Of a stretch of DNA of 64,000 nt, positions 1-8,349 are shown piece by piece (the first letter of the stretch is position 1; every line of letters starts with the position of its first letter). The notes beneath the pieces are model-generated. The model made no database searches. It saw nothing but the letters and a program-made list of their open reading frames with translations, and was not told the origin of the DNA. The position numbers and the translations under genes are program-made. Source of the DNA: Ignavibacteria bacterium (GTDB taxonomy: Bacteria; Bacteroidota; Ignavibacteria; Ignavibacteriales; SURF-24); contig JAAXKN010000004.1 in the NCBI GenBank assembly GCA_025612375.1, positions 124,001-188,000 of the forward strand, written 5' to 3'.

Positions 1-186
1 CTAAAATTGCTTGTAAAAAGTTAAATCAGTAAGTTTTACACGTGAATTTCTTAATTGTTGAGTTTTGAGCTGGAATAATAAAGCTCGGCTTCACAGAATT
101 CCGGTTTCTTTGAGAAATTCAGGTTATGGGGGATAAAAAAAGTTAAATCAATTGCATGATTAGATAAAATTTTTAGGAGAACTAAA

Positions 187-1071
187 ATGATCGGTTACCT
201 TTATGGATCTTTGCTTGCAATCATCCAGTTAGTAGTTGTTATTGTAGCGTTATATCTGTTCGGATCCAGACTCCAGAAAACAGAAGGAGAAACCTTTAAG
301 GCCCGCTTTAAGGCTGCAAAAAAGGGGATTTTAGTTGTACCGGCTTTATTGCTCGTACTCTTTTTTGCATTTGACGGATATTTAGCCGTGAAACTAGTTG
401 AGCAGAAAGATGCCTCACAGATAATGGACTTCCTGCTTCTCGATAAAATGCACAGGAATACAGACGACCTGCTCAGTGATCTGTCCAAAGAAGTGAAAAA
501 CTTCTCTGACCATCACCCCGAATTTAATGTGCAGTATGAAGTTCAAAAGCAGTCGAAACCCGCTTCATCCTACGAAGATGCGGTGGTTGACCAGGCTTTC
601 CAGGTTGTCCTTTATGCTGAACGCAAGGGCATAGGGAATGATCCGGAACTTCAGAAAATTAAACTGATGAAGGACGACGTCCAGGAAATGCGTAAGGAAA
701 TGGCCAGAATTGAAAGTTCACTGTCAAACCCTATAAAAGTACAGAAAGGCGAAACACACCGCACAATAGTTCAGCGCTACCTGAAGGACGAAATGAAGCT
801 TGACGACAAGCAGATTAAATCCATTGTCAGCAGGACGGCACTTTTTAACAGCCTCGTCCCAAATTTCTACGTCTATAATCTCTATAAGGACGGCGTCTTT
901 TTAACAACCGTTACACAGGGTGAAGCTAAGGTCTCACCGATGACAGTTGCAAGACTCTCACAGAAAAGAATGATGAGCGGCGTTATTAAGGAAAATAATG
1001 AGCTGAAACTTTCTCTGGATTCGCTTAGATCAGCTTATAAGCCAGACACTGAAACTCCTGAACAACAATAA
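187..1071 (+). CDS. Membrane-anchored protein of unknown function
   Basis: I do not recognise this 294-residue protein. It has two hydrophobic segments (about residues 5-27 and 49-71) separated by a basic stretch. A mostly charged C-terminal part of about 220 residues follows, with heptad-like helical stretches near 160-180 and 262-285 that suggest coiled coil. The C-terminal region would lie on one side of the inner membrane, probably outside the cytoplasm if both segments span. The start is supported by TTTAGGAGAACTAAA just before the ATG. It is monocistronic, with a strong hairpin terminator 25 bases after the stop. No catalytic motif is visible and I assign no function. Confidence 0.8.
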   Translation: MIGYLYGSLLAIIQLVVVIVALYLFGSRLQKTEGETFKARFKAAKKGILVVPALLLVLFFAFDGYLAVKLVEQKDASQIMDFLLLDKMHRNTDDLLSDLSKEVKNFSDHHPEFNVQYEVQKQSKPASSYEDAVVDQAFQVVLYAERKGIGNDPELQKIKLMKDDVQEMRKEMARIESSLSNPIKVQKGETHRTIVQRYLKDEMKLDDKQIKSIVSRTALFNSLVPNFYVYNLYKDGVFLTTVTQGEAKVSPMTVARLSQKRMMSGVIKENNELKLSLDSLRSAYKPDTETPEQQ

Positions 1072-1093
1072 AATTACATTATATTTTTAATTT

Positions 1094-1128
1094 AAGCCCG
1101 GGGAAGATTATCCCCGGGCTTTTTTTTA
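1094..1128 (+). terminator. Rho-independent terminator after the first gene
   Basis: An 11-bp GC-rich stem (AAGCCCGGGGA / TCCCCGGGCTT) with a 6-base loop is followed by a T-run. It ends the plus-strand gene whose stop is at 1071. The next gene on the right is convergent. Confidence 0.9.
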
Positions 1129-1137
1129 TGATAGGAC

Positions 1138-1890
1138 TCATTTTAATATATCTGCCGTAAGAATCAGTGTCTGTGTGGGTTCAGTGGGATCATTGCTCGA
1201 AACTTTTATGTTCCTGGCTATTTTGCCCTTCAGGTTTGAAGTGTCAATGTCAACCTTTAAGTATCCCTTTTTCCCCGGTTCAATTTTTCTGCCGCTCAGG
1301 CGTGTTGCAATGCCCGGGCCGGTTGTTACAACAAATCCTATGTCAAGAGGTGAACCGCCTGTATTTGTAAAATTAAAAGTGTACTGTGCAACCTTGCCTT
1401 CCTTTAATTTTCCCAAATCGTGCACTTTTTCCGTAAATGAAAGCTTCGGCGTTTTTAAGACTGACTTGTTGCTCCCAATGCCGGCGTTCGAAATAACATT
1501 AGTATTCGCTATACCGCCAGTTAAAACATTTGCTGTAAATGTAACCTTGGCTGTAGCGTGCGAGGGATCATTTGTTTCGATATACACGGTTTTATTCTGC
1601 TTGCCCTCTCTTCCCTCTGAATTAAAGGTTACCTCCAGCCCCGTGAATTCTCCGGGCCCTAATTTATTTTTTCCCGGTTTTGCAGCTGTGCAGCCGCATG
1701 AGGCCCTGACTTCCTTTATATCCAGAATTTCGCCTCCCACATTCTTTATTGTATAGATTTTAGTCACCTTTTCCCCTGCTTTTATATCTCCCATGTCATA
1801 GCTCGATGGTGTAATTGAGATCTGGGGAAACTGCTGTGCAAACGTAAAGCCTGAAATAAAAAGAATCATAAAAAAGTATCTTTTTAACAT
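1138..1890 (-). CDS. Secreted DUF1573 protein
   Basis: A 250-residue protein with a signal peptide (about 1-18) and two immunoglobulin-like DUF1573 repeats (about 25-125 and 145-250). The first repeat carries the family's Cys-Gly-Cys motif (C65, C67) in the context ASCGCT; the second has lost it. DUF1573 proteins are periplasmic or surface beta-sandwich proteins common in Bacteroidota-type bacteria, and their biochemical role is not established. It is the last gene of a three-gene minus-strand operon after a rhodanese and a MauE/DoxX protein, one base after the preceding stop. The context suggests a role in extracytoplasmic thiol or sulfur chemistry (inference). Confidence 0.85.
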   Translation of the reverse strand: MLKRYFFMILFISGFTFAQQFPQISITPSSYDMGDIKAGEKVTKIYTIKNVGGEILDIKEVRASCGCTAAKPGKNKLGPGEFTGLEVTFNSEGREGKQNKTVYIETNDPSHATAKVTFTANVLTGGIANTNVISNAGIGSNKSVLKTPKLSFTEKVHDLGKLKEGKVAQYTFNFTNTGGSPLDIGFVVTTGPGIATRLSGRKIEPGKKGYLKVDIDTSNLKGKIARNIKVSSNDPTEPTQTLILTADILK

Positions 1891-1891
1891 T

Positions 1892-2338
1892 TTATCCCTC
1901 CAGCTTTAATGACCTGTTTTCTGAATACATTGTGTAAAAGCCAAGCAATAAAAGACCCGAATTCTCCAGAATTTTCTGCCACCCGACCCTGCTTCCAGAA
2001 GCTGTTCCGAAGCATCCGCATTCAATATTAAGACCGCGGGAAATGCTGATGACTACGAGCATGCTAAACATTACTAATAAGAAGCTTATAATTGCGGCAT
2101 TTTCCCTTGCCAGTATCCCGAATACCAAAAGAAGTCCCGAGACTACCTCAATCCAGGGGATTACTACGGCAAGAAAATTAACGAGCACTTCGGGGAAAAT
2201 TCTATAATCATAAATAGCCTTTGCAAAGGCATTAGGCCCGGAAATCTTCTCCATTCCCGCAATTACAAATACTACTCCAAGCGCCACTCTTGCAAAGAGC
2301 AGAAGATATTCATTCTTTAAAATATTTTTCAGTTCCAT
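1892..2338 (-). CDS. MauE/DoxX family redox-associated membrane protein
   Basis: A 148-residue integral membrane protein with four predicted spans (about 12-30, 52-76, 82-100, 124-141), the size and layout of the MauE/DoxX family. A Cys-Gly-Cys pair (C107, C109) in ECGCFG follows span three; this is typical of MauE-like members thought to pass electrons or disulfides across the membrane. Its ATG abuts the stop of the upstream rhodanese gene with no intervening base, so the two are almost certainly translationally coupled. The exact electron partner is not visible here; the rhodanese and DUF1573 neighbours are the obvious candidates. Confidence 0.85.
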   Translation of the reverse strand: MELKNILKNEYLLLFARVALGVVFVIAGMEKISGPNAFAKAIYDYRIFPEVLVNFLAVVIPWIEVVSGLLLVFGILARENAAIISFLLVMFSMLVVISISRGLNIECGCFGTASGSRVGWQKILENSGLLLLGFYTMYSENRSLKLEG

Positions 2339-2836
2339 CTATTTTGAAATGGGATATTCGGCTTCAGCCCAGGAATTCCAGCCGCCGAAAAAAATAAAAA
2401 CTTTATTGTAGCCCATTAGTGCCAGCTTGTTACCAAGCAGAATGCTCAGTTCGCAGTCCGTTCCCCCGCAGTATGAAACCAGCGGCTCATCTTTGGGAAT
2501 ACGGCTAAGCACCTTTTGATATTCAGCCAGTTTGTTATAAGGAACATTTATAGCGTTTTCAATGTGCCCGCTCAGGAAATCTTCAGCGTCACGGGCATCA
2601 ATAAAAATAACATTTGCTTCGTGGAGCCTGAGGGCTTCTTTTAGCGAGATGTGTTTTGGTTCACTAGAGACTTGTAAGTTCACGCTTTCACTTTTTAGCA
2701 GTTCACCGGATATGTAATTCTTAATGCTGAAGCCGAATAACGGCACTCCTCCCTGTGAGAAATAATTGTACGTTATCCCAAGGCAAAGACTGCTCATGAT
2801 AATAATTACAACCTTATTGAAGTTAATTTTTACCAT
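2339..2836 (-). CDS. Membrane-anchored rhodanese-like protein
   Basis: A 165-residue protein with an N-terminal signal anchor (about 7-27) and one rhodanese domain (about 63-163). The hallmark segments are present: the DARDAEDFLSGHI stretch, INVP, and the C-terminal GGWNSW. The active loop reads SYCGGTDCE, giving catalytic C123 plus a second cysteine C128. The usual closing Arg of the C-x4-R loop is replaced, so the pocket may use an intramolecular disulfide instead of classical thiosulfate chemistry. It is the first gene of the operon with MauE/DoxX and DUF1573 and is predicted to face the periplasm. Confidence 0.85.
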   Translation of the reverse strand: MVKINFNKVVIIIMSSLCLGITYNYFSQGGVPLFGFSIKNYISGELLKSESVNLQVSSEPKHISLKEALRLHEANVIFIDARDAEDFLSGHIENAINVPYNKLAEYQKVLSRIPKDEPLVSYCGGTDCELSILLGNKLALMGYNKVFIFFGGWNSWAEAEYPISK

Positions 2837-2952
2837 TGGATTTATTCATTTTGTGGGAGCTGCATTAACTTTAAGATAAGCTGCTGAAAAATAAGAAGCA
2901 AACGCGGTGTGATCTAACAGGCACGTCCCGGCAGGCAGGCCTTAGGTTTTAT

Positions 2953-2982
2953 GGAAGATGGATAATGAGGTATCCATCTTCC
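2953..2982. terminator. Stem-loop downstream of the beta-lactamase gene
   Basis: A perfect 12-bp stem (GGAAGATGGATA / TATCCATCTTCC) with a 6-base loop, 28 bases past the stop of the minus-strand beta-lactamase gene. The T-tract is weak, so termination is likely rather than certain. Confidence 0.6.
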
Positions 2983-3010
2983 TAAGGATATTAACCCTGA
3001 AAAGTGAGCT

Positions 3011-3898
3011 TTATTTTACGTATTTGTCCCAGCCCGTCTTTGCGATCCTGGCTATTACTCCTTCCCGCACGGCCTCCGGAGCCTTTGAATCTGAGACAAA
3101 AACCGCCACGAGGAGGTGTCTTCCGTCAGGCAGAGTTACAATTCCAATGTCATTGGTAGCTGCGGCAATTCCTTTTTCTGTGCCTGAGGTTCCGGTCTTG
3201 TGTGCCACTTTTGTGTCTTTGGGAAGTAAGCCCTTGATCCTTCTGGAACTGGTTAAAAGGTTAGTCATGTCATCTGAAAGGAGTTTTTCAGTCTCTTTCT
3301 TAAATAATCCGCCTTTATAAATTAAATAAAGCAGCCGGACTGCCTCACGCGGTGTAGAGGTGTTTTTGTATTGGACGGAGTAATCCAGCCCCATCTGCTT
3401 TTCAGTATTTTTTACATAGATGTCTTTAATTCCCAGGCCTGCAAGATACTTCATTATCTCCCCGGGCCCGCCGCAGAGCCTCATGAGCACATCACTTGCA
3501 GTTCCGTCGCTTTCTGAAACGGCATAACGGATCAGGTCAAGGACTTTCATGTGGAAGTTTCCCTTTGGGTTCTTGTCCCTTATCGGGCTATACTGTTTTT
3601 TACTGATGAAGTCGCTTTTTTTTACGAGTATCATGCTGTCCAGGCCGAAAAAGCCTTTGTCAACTTTTGAAAGCGCTGCCATTGCAATAGGCAGTTTATA
3701 AACGCTCTGCATCGGGAAATTCCCTTCGGCATTCAGCCATGAGGCCTCTCCTGTTTCTGCTAGCATCAGGCCCGCGCCCACGCGCCCCTGAGCATCATTT
3801 GCAATCTTTTCTATTTCCTTTTCAATACTTTGCGCATTAAGTGTACTGCATGTGAAAAAGATGAGTGCTGCCGATAAAAAAATATTCAGATGTTTCAT
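3011..3898 (-). CDS. Class A beta-lactamase, subclass A2 (PER/VEB/CfxA-like)
   Basis: A 295-residue exported serine beta-lactamase with a signal peptide (1-22). Its residue numbers happen to match Ambler numbering. It has the nucleophile motif S65-V-Y-K68, an S130-D131-G132 loop, E166 in an NTEKQM omega-loop start as in PER enzymes, and K234-T-G. The SPIRDKNPKG stretch near 104-113 is also typical of the Bacteroidota A2 group. The SDN motif is SDG here, which could alter substrate range. The gene stands alone with its own downstream hairpin and no mobile-element marks, so it is probably a native chromosomal enzyme. Its substrate spectrum cannot be read from sequence. Confidence 0.93.
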   Translation of the reverse strand: MKHLNIFLSAALIFFTCSTLNAQSIEKEIEKIANDAQGRVGAGLMLAETGEASWLNAEGNFPMQSVYKLPIAMAALSKVDKGFFGLDSMILVKKSDFISKKQYSPIRDKNPKGNFHMKVLDLIRYAVSESDGTASDVLMRLCGGPGEIMKYLAGLGIKDIYVKNTEKQMGLDYSVQYKNTSTPREAVRLLYLIYKGGLFKKETEKLLSDDMTNLLTSSRRIKGLLPKDTKVAHKTGTSGTEKGIAAATNDIGIVTLPDGRHLLVAVFVSDSKAPEAVREGVIARIAKTGWDKYVK

Positions 3899-3958
3899 AA
3901 TTTCTTATAACCGGATAATAATTATTTGTTATTTGTTGAATTAAAAGAATTCAAAAAG

Positions 3959-5272
3959 CTACATCAGTCCCGAGGGAGTCTGCGGGGTGGACAATATCTT
4001 TGTGAAGATCTTCCAGCGCTTATCCTGATTATCCTCAGTGCCGGTATTCTTTTCCACATAATCTCTGATCATATCCTGCCCCAGCGTGTAATTTATTACA
4101 TAGCTTCTGTATTGCTCAATAAACCTGAGCGACCTTTCAGCGCGTTCGCGTGACTGCATGTTATACTTCATTAGCCAATTGATTGTTTCTTCCTTTGTAA
4201 ATTTCCCGTCCAGGTAATTGCGTGCAGCTTCAGTCATGGCATACTGAAGATTATTGATTAAAGCCCTTAACTTGTAATACTGTTCTGCTTTCGAGGTGTC
4301 AAGCCCGGCAAGAGGGTAGAGGACATTCTTCTCAAACTCAAGCCTCTCGTTCCCGGGGAAAATCATATCGACGCCGAAATTCGCGCTTCCTTCGGCTATG
4401 AGCGACTGAGGGCTGTAAAGAGGGTAAACTGTAAACTCAACCCAGCCTTTGCCCTTTGAAAGATCCTGCTCTAAGAGGGCGTTATAAACATGATGCCCCG
4501 GGTAGCCCTCGTGAGAGGCCAGGCCAAGTGGCGCGTCAATATAAGTCGGGAGCTCTGTGTTTACCTGGATAAGGCTGAATGCATTTCCCTTATACCAGTT
4601 GTAGGCGCCCCAAGGCTTATCCGTTACATATTCGACCTTAAAGTTTTCCCCTTTGGGGAGCTTTATGTGTTCAAGCGTTCTTCTCCGGCACTCCTGTATC
4701 GCTGCTGAAAAAACGGCATCCAGTTTGTCTTTTGGTATTATTAAATCTTTCCTGAAATTTTCATACCTATCCGAAAGGCTGCCATCCCCGGGCAACAACC
4801 TGTTAATTTCCTTTAACTGGTTTTCAAAGTATTCCTTCCCATGCACGGGGGCCACGGCATCGTAAAGAGCCTTCGACTCCTCATCAAACGTCATCTTTTT
4901 ACCGTTCAGTATTTCAATCCTGGCCCTGACGGCCGAGATCTGATCTTTCAAAAACTTCTGGCGCAATTTTTCAATTTCGCTTAAAGCTTTCGCCGGGATT
5001 TTATTCAGACCGCTTAAGAGCCCTTCAGCCTCAGCGCGGAGCTTTTCATACGGGAAATTCTTTTTCTCATCCCCGCTTAATTCAGCAGGCTTCCACTTTT
5101 CAGGGCCGTAATATGCATCCACATAGCCGTCATCATATTGTCCTACGTTTAATACCAGCTTAACATATTTTTCGGCAATAGTATCCATCGGTTTATCCTT
5201 TGCATAGTATGTTGAAAAAAGAGCGAACAAAATTAAAGTAATTGATGCCAAAGTTGATTTGAGAACTTTCAT
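3959..5272 (-). CDS. DUF885 family putative metallopeptidase
   Basis: A 437-residue protein when started at the ATG at 5272, which is followed directly by a hydrophobic export signal (about 1-23) and preceded by a GAGGCAGG ribosome site. A longer in-frame reading back to 5377 adds a basic leader before that signal and is less likely. DUF885 proteins carry a conserved HEGxPGHH motif, present here in SHEGYPGHHVY, which resembles a zinc-binding HExxH-type site. Members are thought to be secreted peptidases of uncertain substrate. No operon partner is apparent. Confidence 0.85.
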   Translation of the reverse strand: MKVLKSTLASITLILFALFSTYYAKDKPMDTIAEKYVKLVLNVGQYDDGYVDAYYGPEKWKPAELSGDEKKNFPYEKLRAEAEGLLSGLNKIPAKALSEIEKLRQKFLKDQISAVRARIEILNGKKMTFDEESKALYDAVAPVHGKEYFENQLKEINRLLPGDGSLSDRYENFRKDLIIPKDKLDAVFSAAIQECRRRTLEHIKLPKGENFKVEYVTDKPWGAYNWYKGNAFSLIQVNTELPTYIDAPLGLASHEGYPGHHVYNALLEQDLSKGKGWVEFTVYPLYSPQSLIAEGSANFGVDMIFPGNERLEFEKNVLYPLAGLDTSKAEQYYKLRALINNLQYAMTEAARNYLDGKFTKEETINWLMKYNMQSRERAERSLRFIEQYRSYVINYTLGQDMIRDYVEKNTGTEDNQDKRWKIFTKILSTPQTPSGLM

Positions 5273-5511
5273 TACCTGCCTCAATTTTGTAAACAATAAC
5301 TGTAATATAACAACTGGCAGCCGACTTTGAAAAGACTCCCGGAGTAATAAATGGATACTCCGGAAAGAACGAAGCAACTATTGCGTGACAGGAACTGATG
5401 CCAGGGATCCCTGAAGTGATAGAGATCAACAATGCTTTTGTTTCTTAATGCCCGATGTCTTAATTTTCGTTGTGACTTTTGAGATAACATTCAATTATAT
5501 AGAGGTCCCAA

Positions 5512-6798
5512 ATGAAATTTCGCATCTCTCTCATAACTTTTCTTTTTATTTCAGCAGTTTCAGGGCCCTTGCTCGCCCAGGGCGGGCAAACAACATTACC
5601 ATTTCTTCTGATGCCGACAAGCGCCGAAATGTATGGAATGGGCTACGCTTCTGTTGCTCTTCCCTCCAGCGACCCGATGATTCCTTTTTATAATCCTGCA
5701 CAGCTTGGAATGCAGAGTTTTAATAATAACCTCTCAGTTGGTTATAATTCCATCGACTGGCTCCCAAGCTATCGCATGGGGTTGAAATTGACGAGCTTTG
5801 CTATTAACGGGGGAATAGACCTGGAAAGATACCTCAAAGAGATTCCCCCTGTCAGCATTGGATTTGGCTATTCAAATATGAAAATGAATTTTGGCAACTT
5901 TTTGTATGGTGATGATGGTCTTGGAAGCAGTGGATCTTATGATAAGACCGACAACTTTACGCTTAGCGCTGCAATCAATTACTATATAAAAGCCTCCCTG
6001 GGATTTACCTACAAGCATGTTTTTTCTAAACTCGGGGGAAAAATTAAAATTAATGGGGAGCTGAAAGAGGCTTCTGCAACCGCTGATCTATACGACTGGG
6101 GTGTTTTCATTCAGGCTCCCGTCTTCCCGATACTTGAAAAAACCATGAACCGCCCGTTTAAAATATATCAAAATATATCTCCTGTTTTTGACCTCACCTT
6201 TGGCTTTTCAAACAGCAACCTGGGACAGAATTCTCTCTTCTATATCTCAAAGGATCAGGCCGACCCTCTGCCAAGAATGGCCCGTACTGGAATTGGCCTC
6301 CTGGCGGGATTTAAGTATGAGGCCGGAGACGTCTCAATTATGCCTTTAACGGCTAAATGGACCATTGAGGCAAATGACGTTCTCGTAAGCTCCAAAAAAG
6401 CGGGAGGATGGGATTATCAGTCCGGATTTGGTGACATCAATTTCTTTAAAGAAGTAATTGCAGGTAAGACAAATTTCCAGACTAAAAAACTTAAGGGTTG
6501 GGAACTGAACTTGCTGGAAACAATAAGCCTGTATGGCGGGCGCTTTGAAGAGGACGTTGATATGGGTGGCCGCAGGTTTAACTCAAATGGATGGAGCCTA
6601 AGAACTGCTGGATTGTTTAAGGTCCTGAGAATAATGAGTCCAAACCTCTTCGGAAATAACCTTATAAGCTACGCTCTTAACCACCTGGACTTCCGCTACA
6701 GCACAGGTAAGGCGACGACAGATTACCCATCTTCTGCAAGCAACGATCAGAAGTTCAGCACGTTTAACGTGATATTTTACGGTCTCTTGAGGAACTGA
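5512..6798 (+). CDS. PorV/PorQ-like outer-membrane beta-barrel protein
   Basis: A 428-residue protein with a cleavable signal peptide (about 1-23, ending LLAQ). A long alternating beta-strand pattern resembles the PorV/UPF0164/FadL-like barrels. The early segment TSAEMYGMGYASVALPSSD...FYNPAQLG matches the start of PorV-type proteins, where a conserved G-M-G-x-A patch and an NPA motif occur. PorV is the T9SS factor that shuttles cargo to the attachment complex. Ignavibacteria often encode several paralogues, so this may be PorV itself or a relative. The ATG is preceded by ATAGAGGTCCCAA. The T9SS cargo genes in this window give it plausible clients, but they are not in its operon. Confidence 0.75.
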   Translation: MKFRISLITFLFISAVSGPLLAQGGQTTLPFLLMPTSAEMYGMGYASVALPSSDPMIPFYNPAQLGMQSFNNNLSVGYNSIDWLPSYRMGLKLTSFAINGGIDLERYLKEIPPVSIGFGYSNMKMNFGNFLYGDDGLGSSGSYDKTDNFTLSAAINYYIKASLGFTYKHVFSKLGGKIKINGELKEASATADLYDWGVFIQAPVFPILEKTMNRPFKIYQNISPVFDLTFGFSNSNLGQNSLFYISKDQADPLPRMARTGIGLLAGFKYEAGDVSIMPLTAKWTIEANDVLVSSKKAGGWDYQSGFGDINFFKEVIAGKTNFQTKKLKGWELNLLETISLYGGRFEEDVDMGGRRFNSNGWSLRTAGLFKVLRIMSPNLFGNNLISYALNHLDFRYSTGKATTDYPSSASNDQKFSTFNVIFYGLLRN

Positions 6799-6820
6799 TA
6801 GGCTGCTCTAAAATAAATTC

Positions 6821-6850
6821 AAGCCCGCCGGGGTCATCTCCCGTCGGGCA
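6821..6850. terminator. Hairpin between convergent genes
   Basis: A stem GCCCG-x-CGGG / CCCG-x-CGGGC with one mismatch lies between the convergent barrel gene (stop 6798) and MFS gene (stop 6856). It probably serves one or both. It lacks a long T-tract. Confidence 0.5.
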
Positions 6851-6855
6851 ATTCC

Positions 6856-8109
6856 TCAGGCTTCCTGCTGGACGGGTTCTTTGATAAGTACCCGTCCAGC
6901 AGGCTTTTCAATCCACCTGCGGAAGAACAGGGATATGAACAGACTCACAATGCTCACTGCACAAAGCGTGAATATAAATGACGCCCAGCCGTAATGGTGC
7001 ATTATTACCCCCGTACTTGTCCCAAACAGGCTTGACCCGGCATAGTAAAACAACAAAAATAAGGATATGGAAACCGGCTTTCCTACAGGAGAATATTGCG
7101 CTACAATTTTACTGGCTATTGTGTGAGCCCCGAAGAAGCTTGCCGTAAAAATCCCAAGTCCCAGAATAACCAGAATTAGGCTTGGCGTAAGCATCAAAAG
7201 AAGTCCTACGAGTAAAAATGAAACTATTGCCGGGAGCGTTTTCTGTGAACTGAACCTGTCCGACAACACTCCTGCCGACATGGATCCTGCCGTCCCGGCT
7301 ATGTACATGAGATAAAGTGAAGCCAGTATCTCGTGAGGCAGAAAGAACGGGGATGCCTGCATGCGGAAGGCCAGGTAATTATATATGCTGACAAAGCTCC
7401 CGAGGTAGAGCGCCGCAAGAATGTACATGGAAAGCAATAAAGGGTTACGCAGATGCATTCCCATGGTCTTCAGGCCCTTTATAGTATCAGTCTTGTACGG
7501 CTTGAAATGCCTGGAGGCCGGAGCCTCAATTACGAAAAGCATCCCGAAAATAAAACATATTGTGCCAATCATGCCTGCTGCCCAGCGCCATGAAAGCCAC
7601 CCCGTAATGAGCGTTGCAACAATGCGCCCGCTCATGCCGCCGATTGCGTTACCTGTAATATAAAGGCTTGTAGCTTTACCAAGAGCCGAAGGATGGATTT
7701 CTTCTGCAATATAAGTCATTGCAACCGAGGCCGAACCTGAAAGGAAAAACCCCTTCAGCATATTGATGGTTATAAGGACAGGGAAAACCGGCACAAAAGA
7801 AGAAATTACAGTCAGTACCGATGAGCATATAAGTGCAAGCCCTATCAGCTTCTTGCGCGAAATTCTGTCTGCAAAGAGAGCTCCTGCAAACAGTCCGGCA
7901 GCGATCCCGATGGTTGAAAACGAGACCGTAAGGCTGCTTTCAGCGGGGTTGATTGAAAATTCTTTGCCTATTGCGGGAAGTATGGGCTGAAATAAGTAGA
8001 GCTGCATGAAACAGGAAAGTCCTGCTAAGAACATTCCTCGTGCAATTTTATTAAATTCTTTACTTTTTTTTGTTACTCTGTTGTCTTCTGGAAGAACAAA
8101 TTCCTTCAT
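6856..8109 (-). CDS. MFS exporter (YnfM/AraJ-like drug-proton antiporter type)
   Basis: About 417 residues with twelve predicted membrane spans in two halves around a central loop near residue 205. The first span reads FMQLYLFQPILPAIG, close to the YnfM-type MFS subgroup. The loop after span 2 has the family motif A (GALFADRISRKK). The substrate cannot be predicted. The ATG at 8109 is preferred; a TTG four codons upstream is also possible, and neither has a clear ribosome site. It stands alone, with its stop facing the barrel gene. Confidence 0.85.
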   Translation of the reverse strand: MKEFVLPEDNRVTKKSKEFNKIARGMFLAGLSCFMQLYLFQPILPAIGKEFSINPAESSLTVSFSTIGIAAGLFAGALFADRISRKKLIGLALICSSVLTVISSFVPVFPVLITINMLKGFFLSGSASVAMTYIAEEIHPSALGKATSLYITGNAIGGMSGRIVATLITGWLSWRWAAGMIGTICFIFGMLFVIEAPASRHFKPYKTDTIKGLKTMGMHLRNPLLLSMYILAALYLGSFVSIYNYLAFRMQASPFFLPHEILASLYLMYIAGTAGSMSAGVLSDRFSSQKTLPAIVSFLLVGLLLMLTPSLILVILGLGIFTASFFGAHTIASKIVAQYSPVGKPVSISLFLLFYYAGSSLFGTSTGVIMHHYGWASFIFTLCAVSIVSLFISLFFRRWIEKPAGRVLIKEPVQQEA

Positions 8110-8272
8110 TATCAAAACCAATCATTTAACCGAAATCAGAACTCAAGCAGCATAAATAGCATACTCAAAAATAAAAAACAAACCTACGCATTTTTTAATA
8201 AAATGACAATGCATTACGCTGAGGCGTGAGTGGTATTATTGAGGTTCTTTGTCTTAAAAAAGGCCGGATGAG

Positions 8273-8318
8273 CAAAAAAAATCCGGGAGAAATCAGAGGC
8301 CCTCTTTCTCCCGGATTA
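8273..8318 (-). terminator. Terminator of the tetR-adaptor-RND operon
   Basis: A stem AATCCGGGAGAAA / TTTCTCCCGGATT followed on the minus strand by a run of eight T, 30 bases past the stop of the RND gene. Confidence 0.85.
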
Positions 8319-8349
8319 TAGACTGAATCAGCAGTATCTGAAAAAAACT

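Noticed and set aside
1175-1756. Long plus-strand frame opposite the DUF1573 gene
   Set aside because: It is antisense to a well-supported family protein, has no ribosome site, and its translation has no recognisable protein character.
3011-3898. Acquired resistance cassette
   Set aside because: There are no insertion sequence ends, integron features or change of base composition around the beta-lactamase gene.
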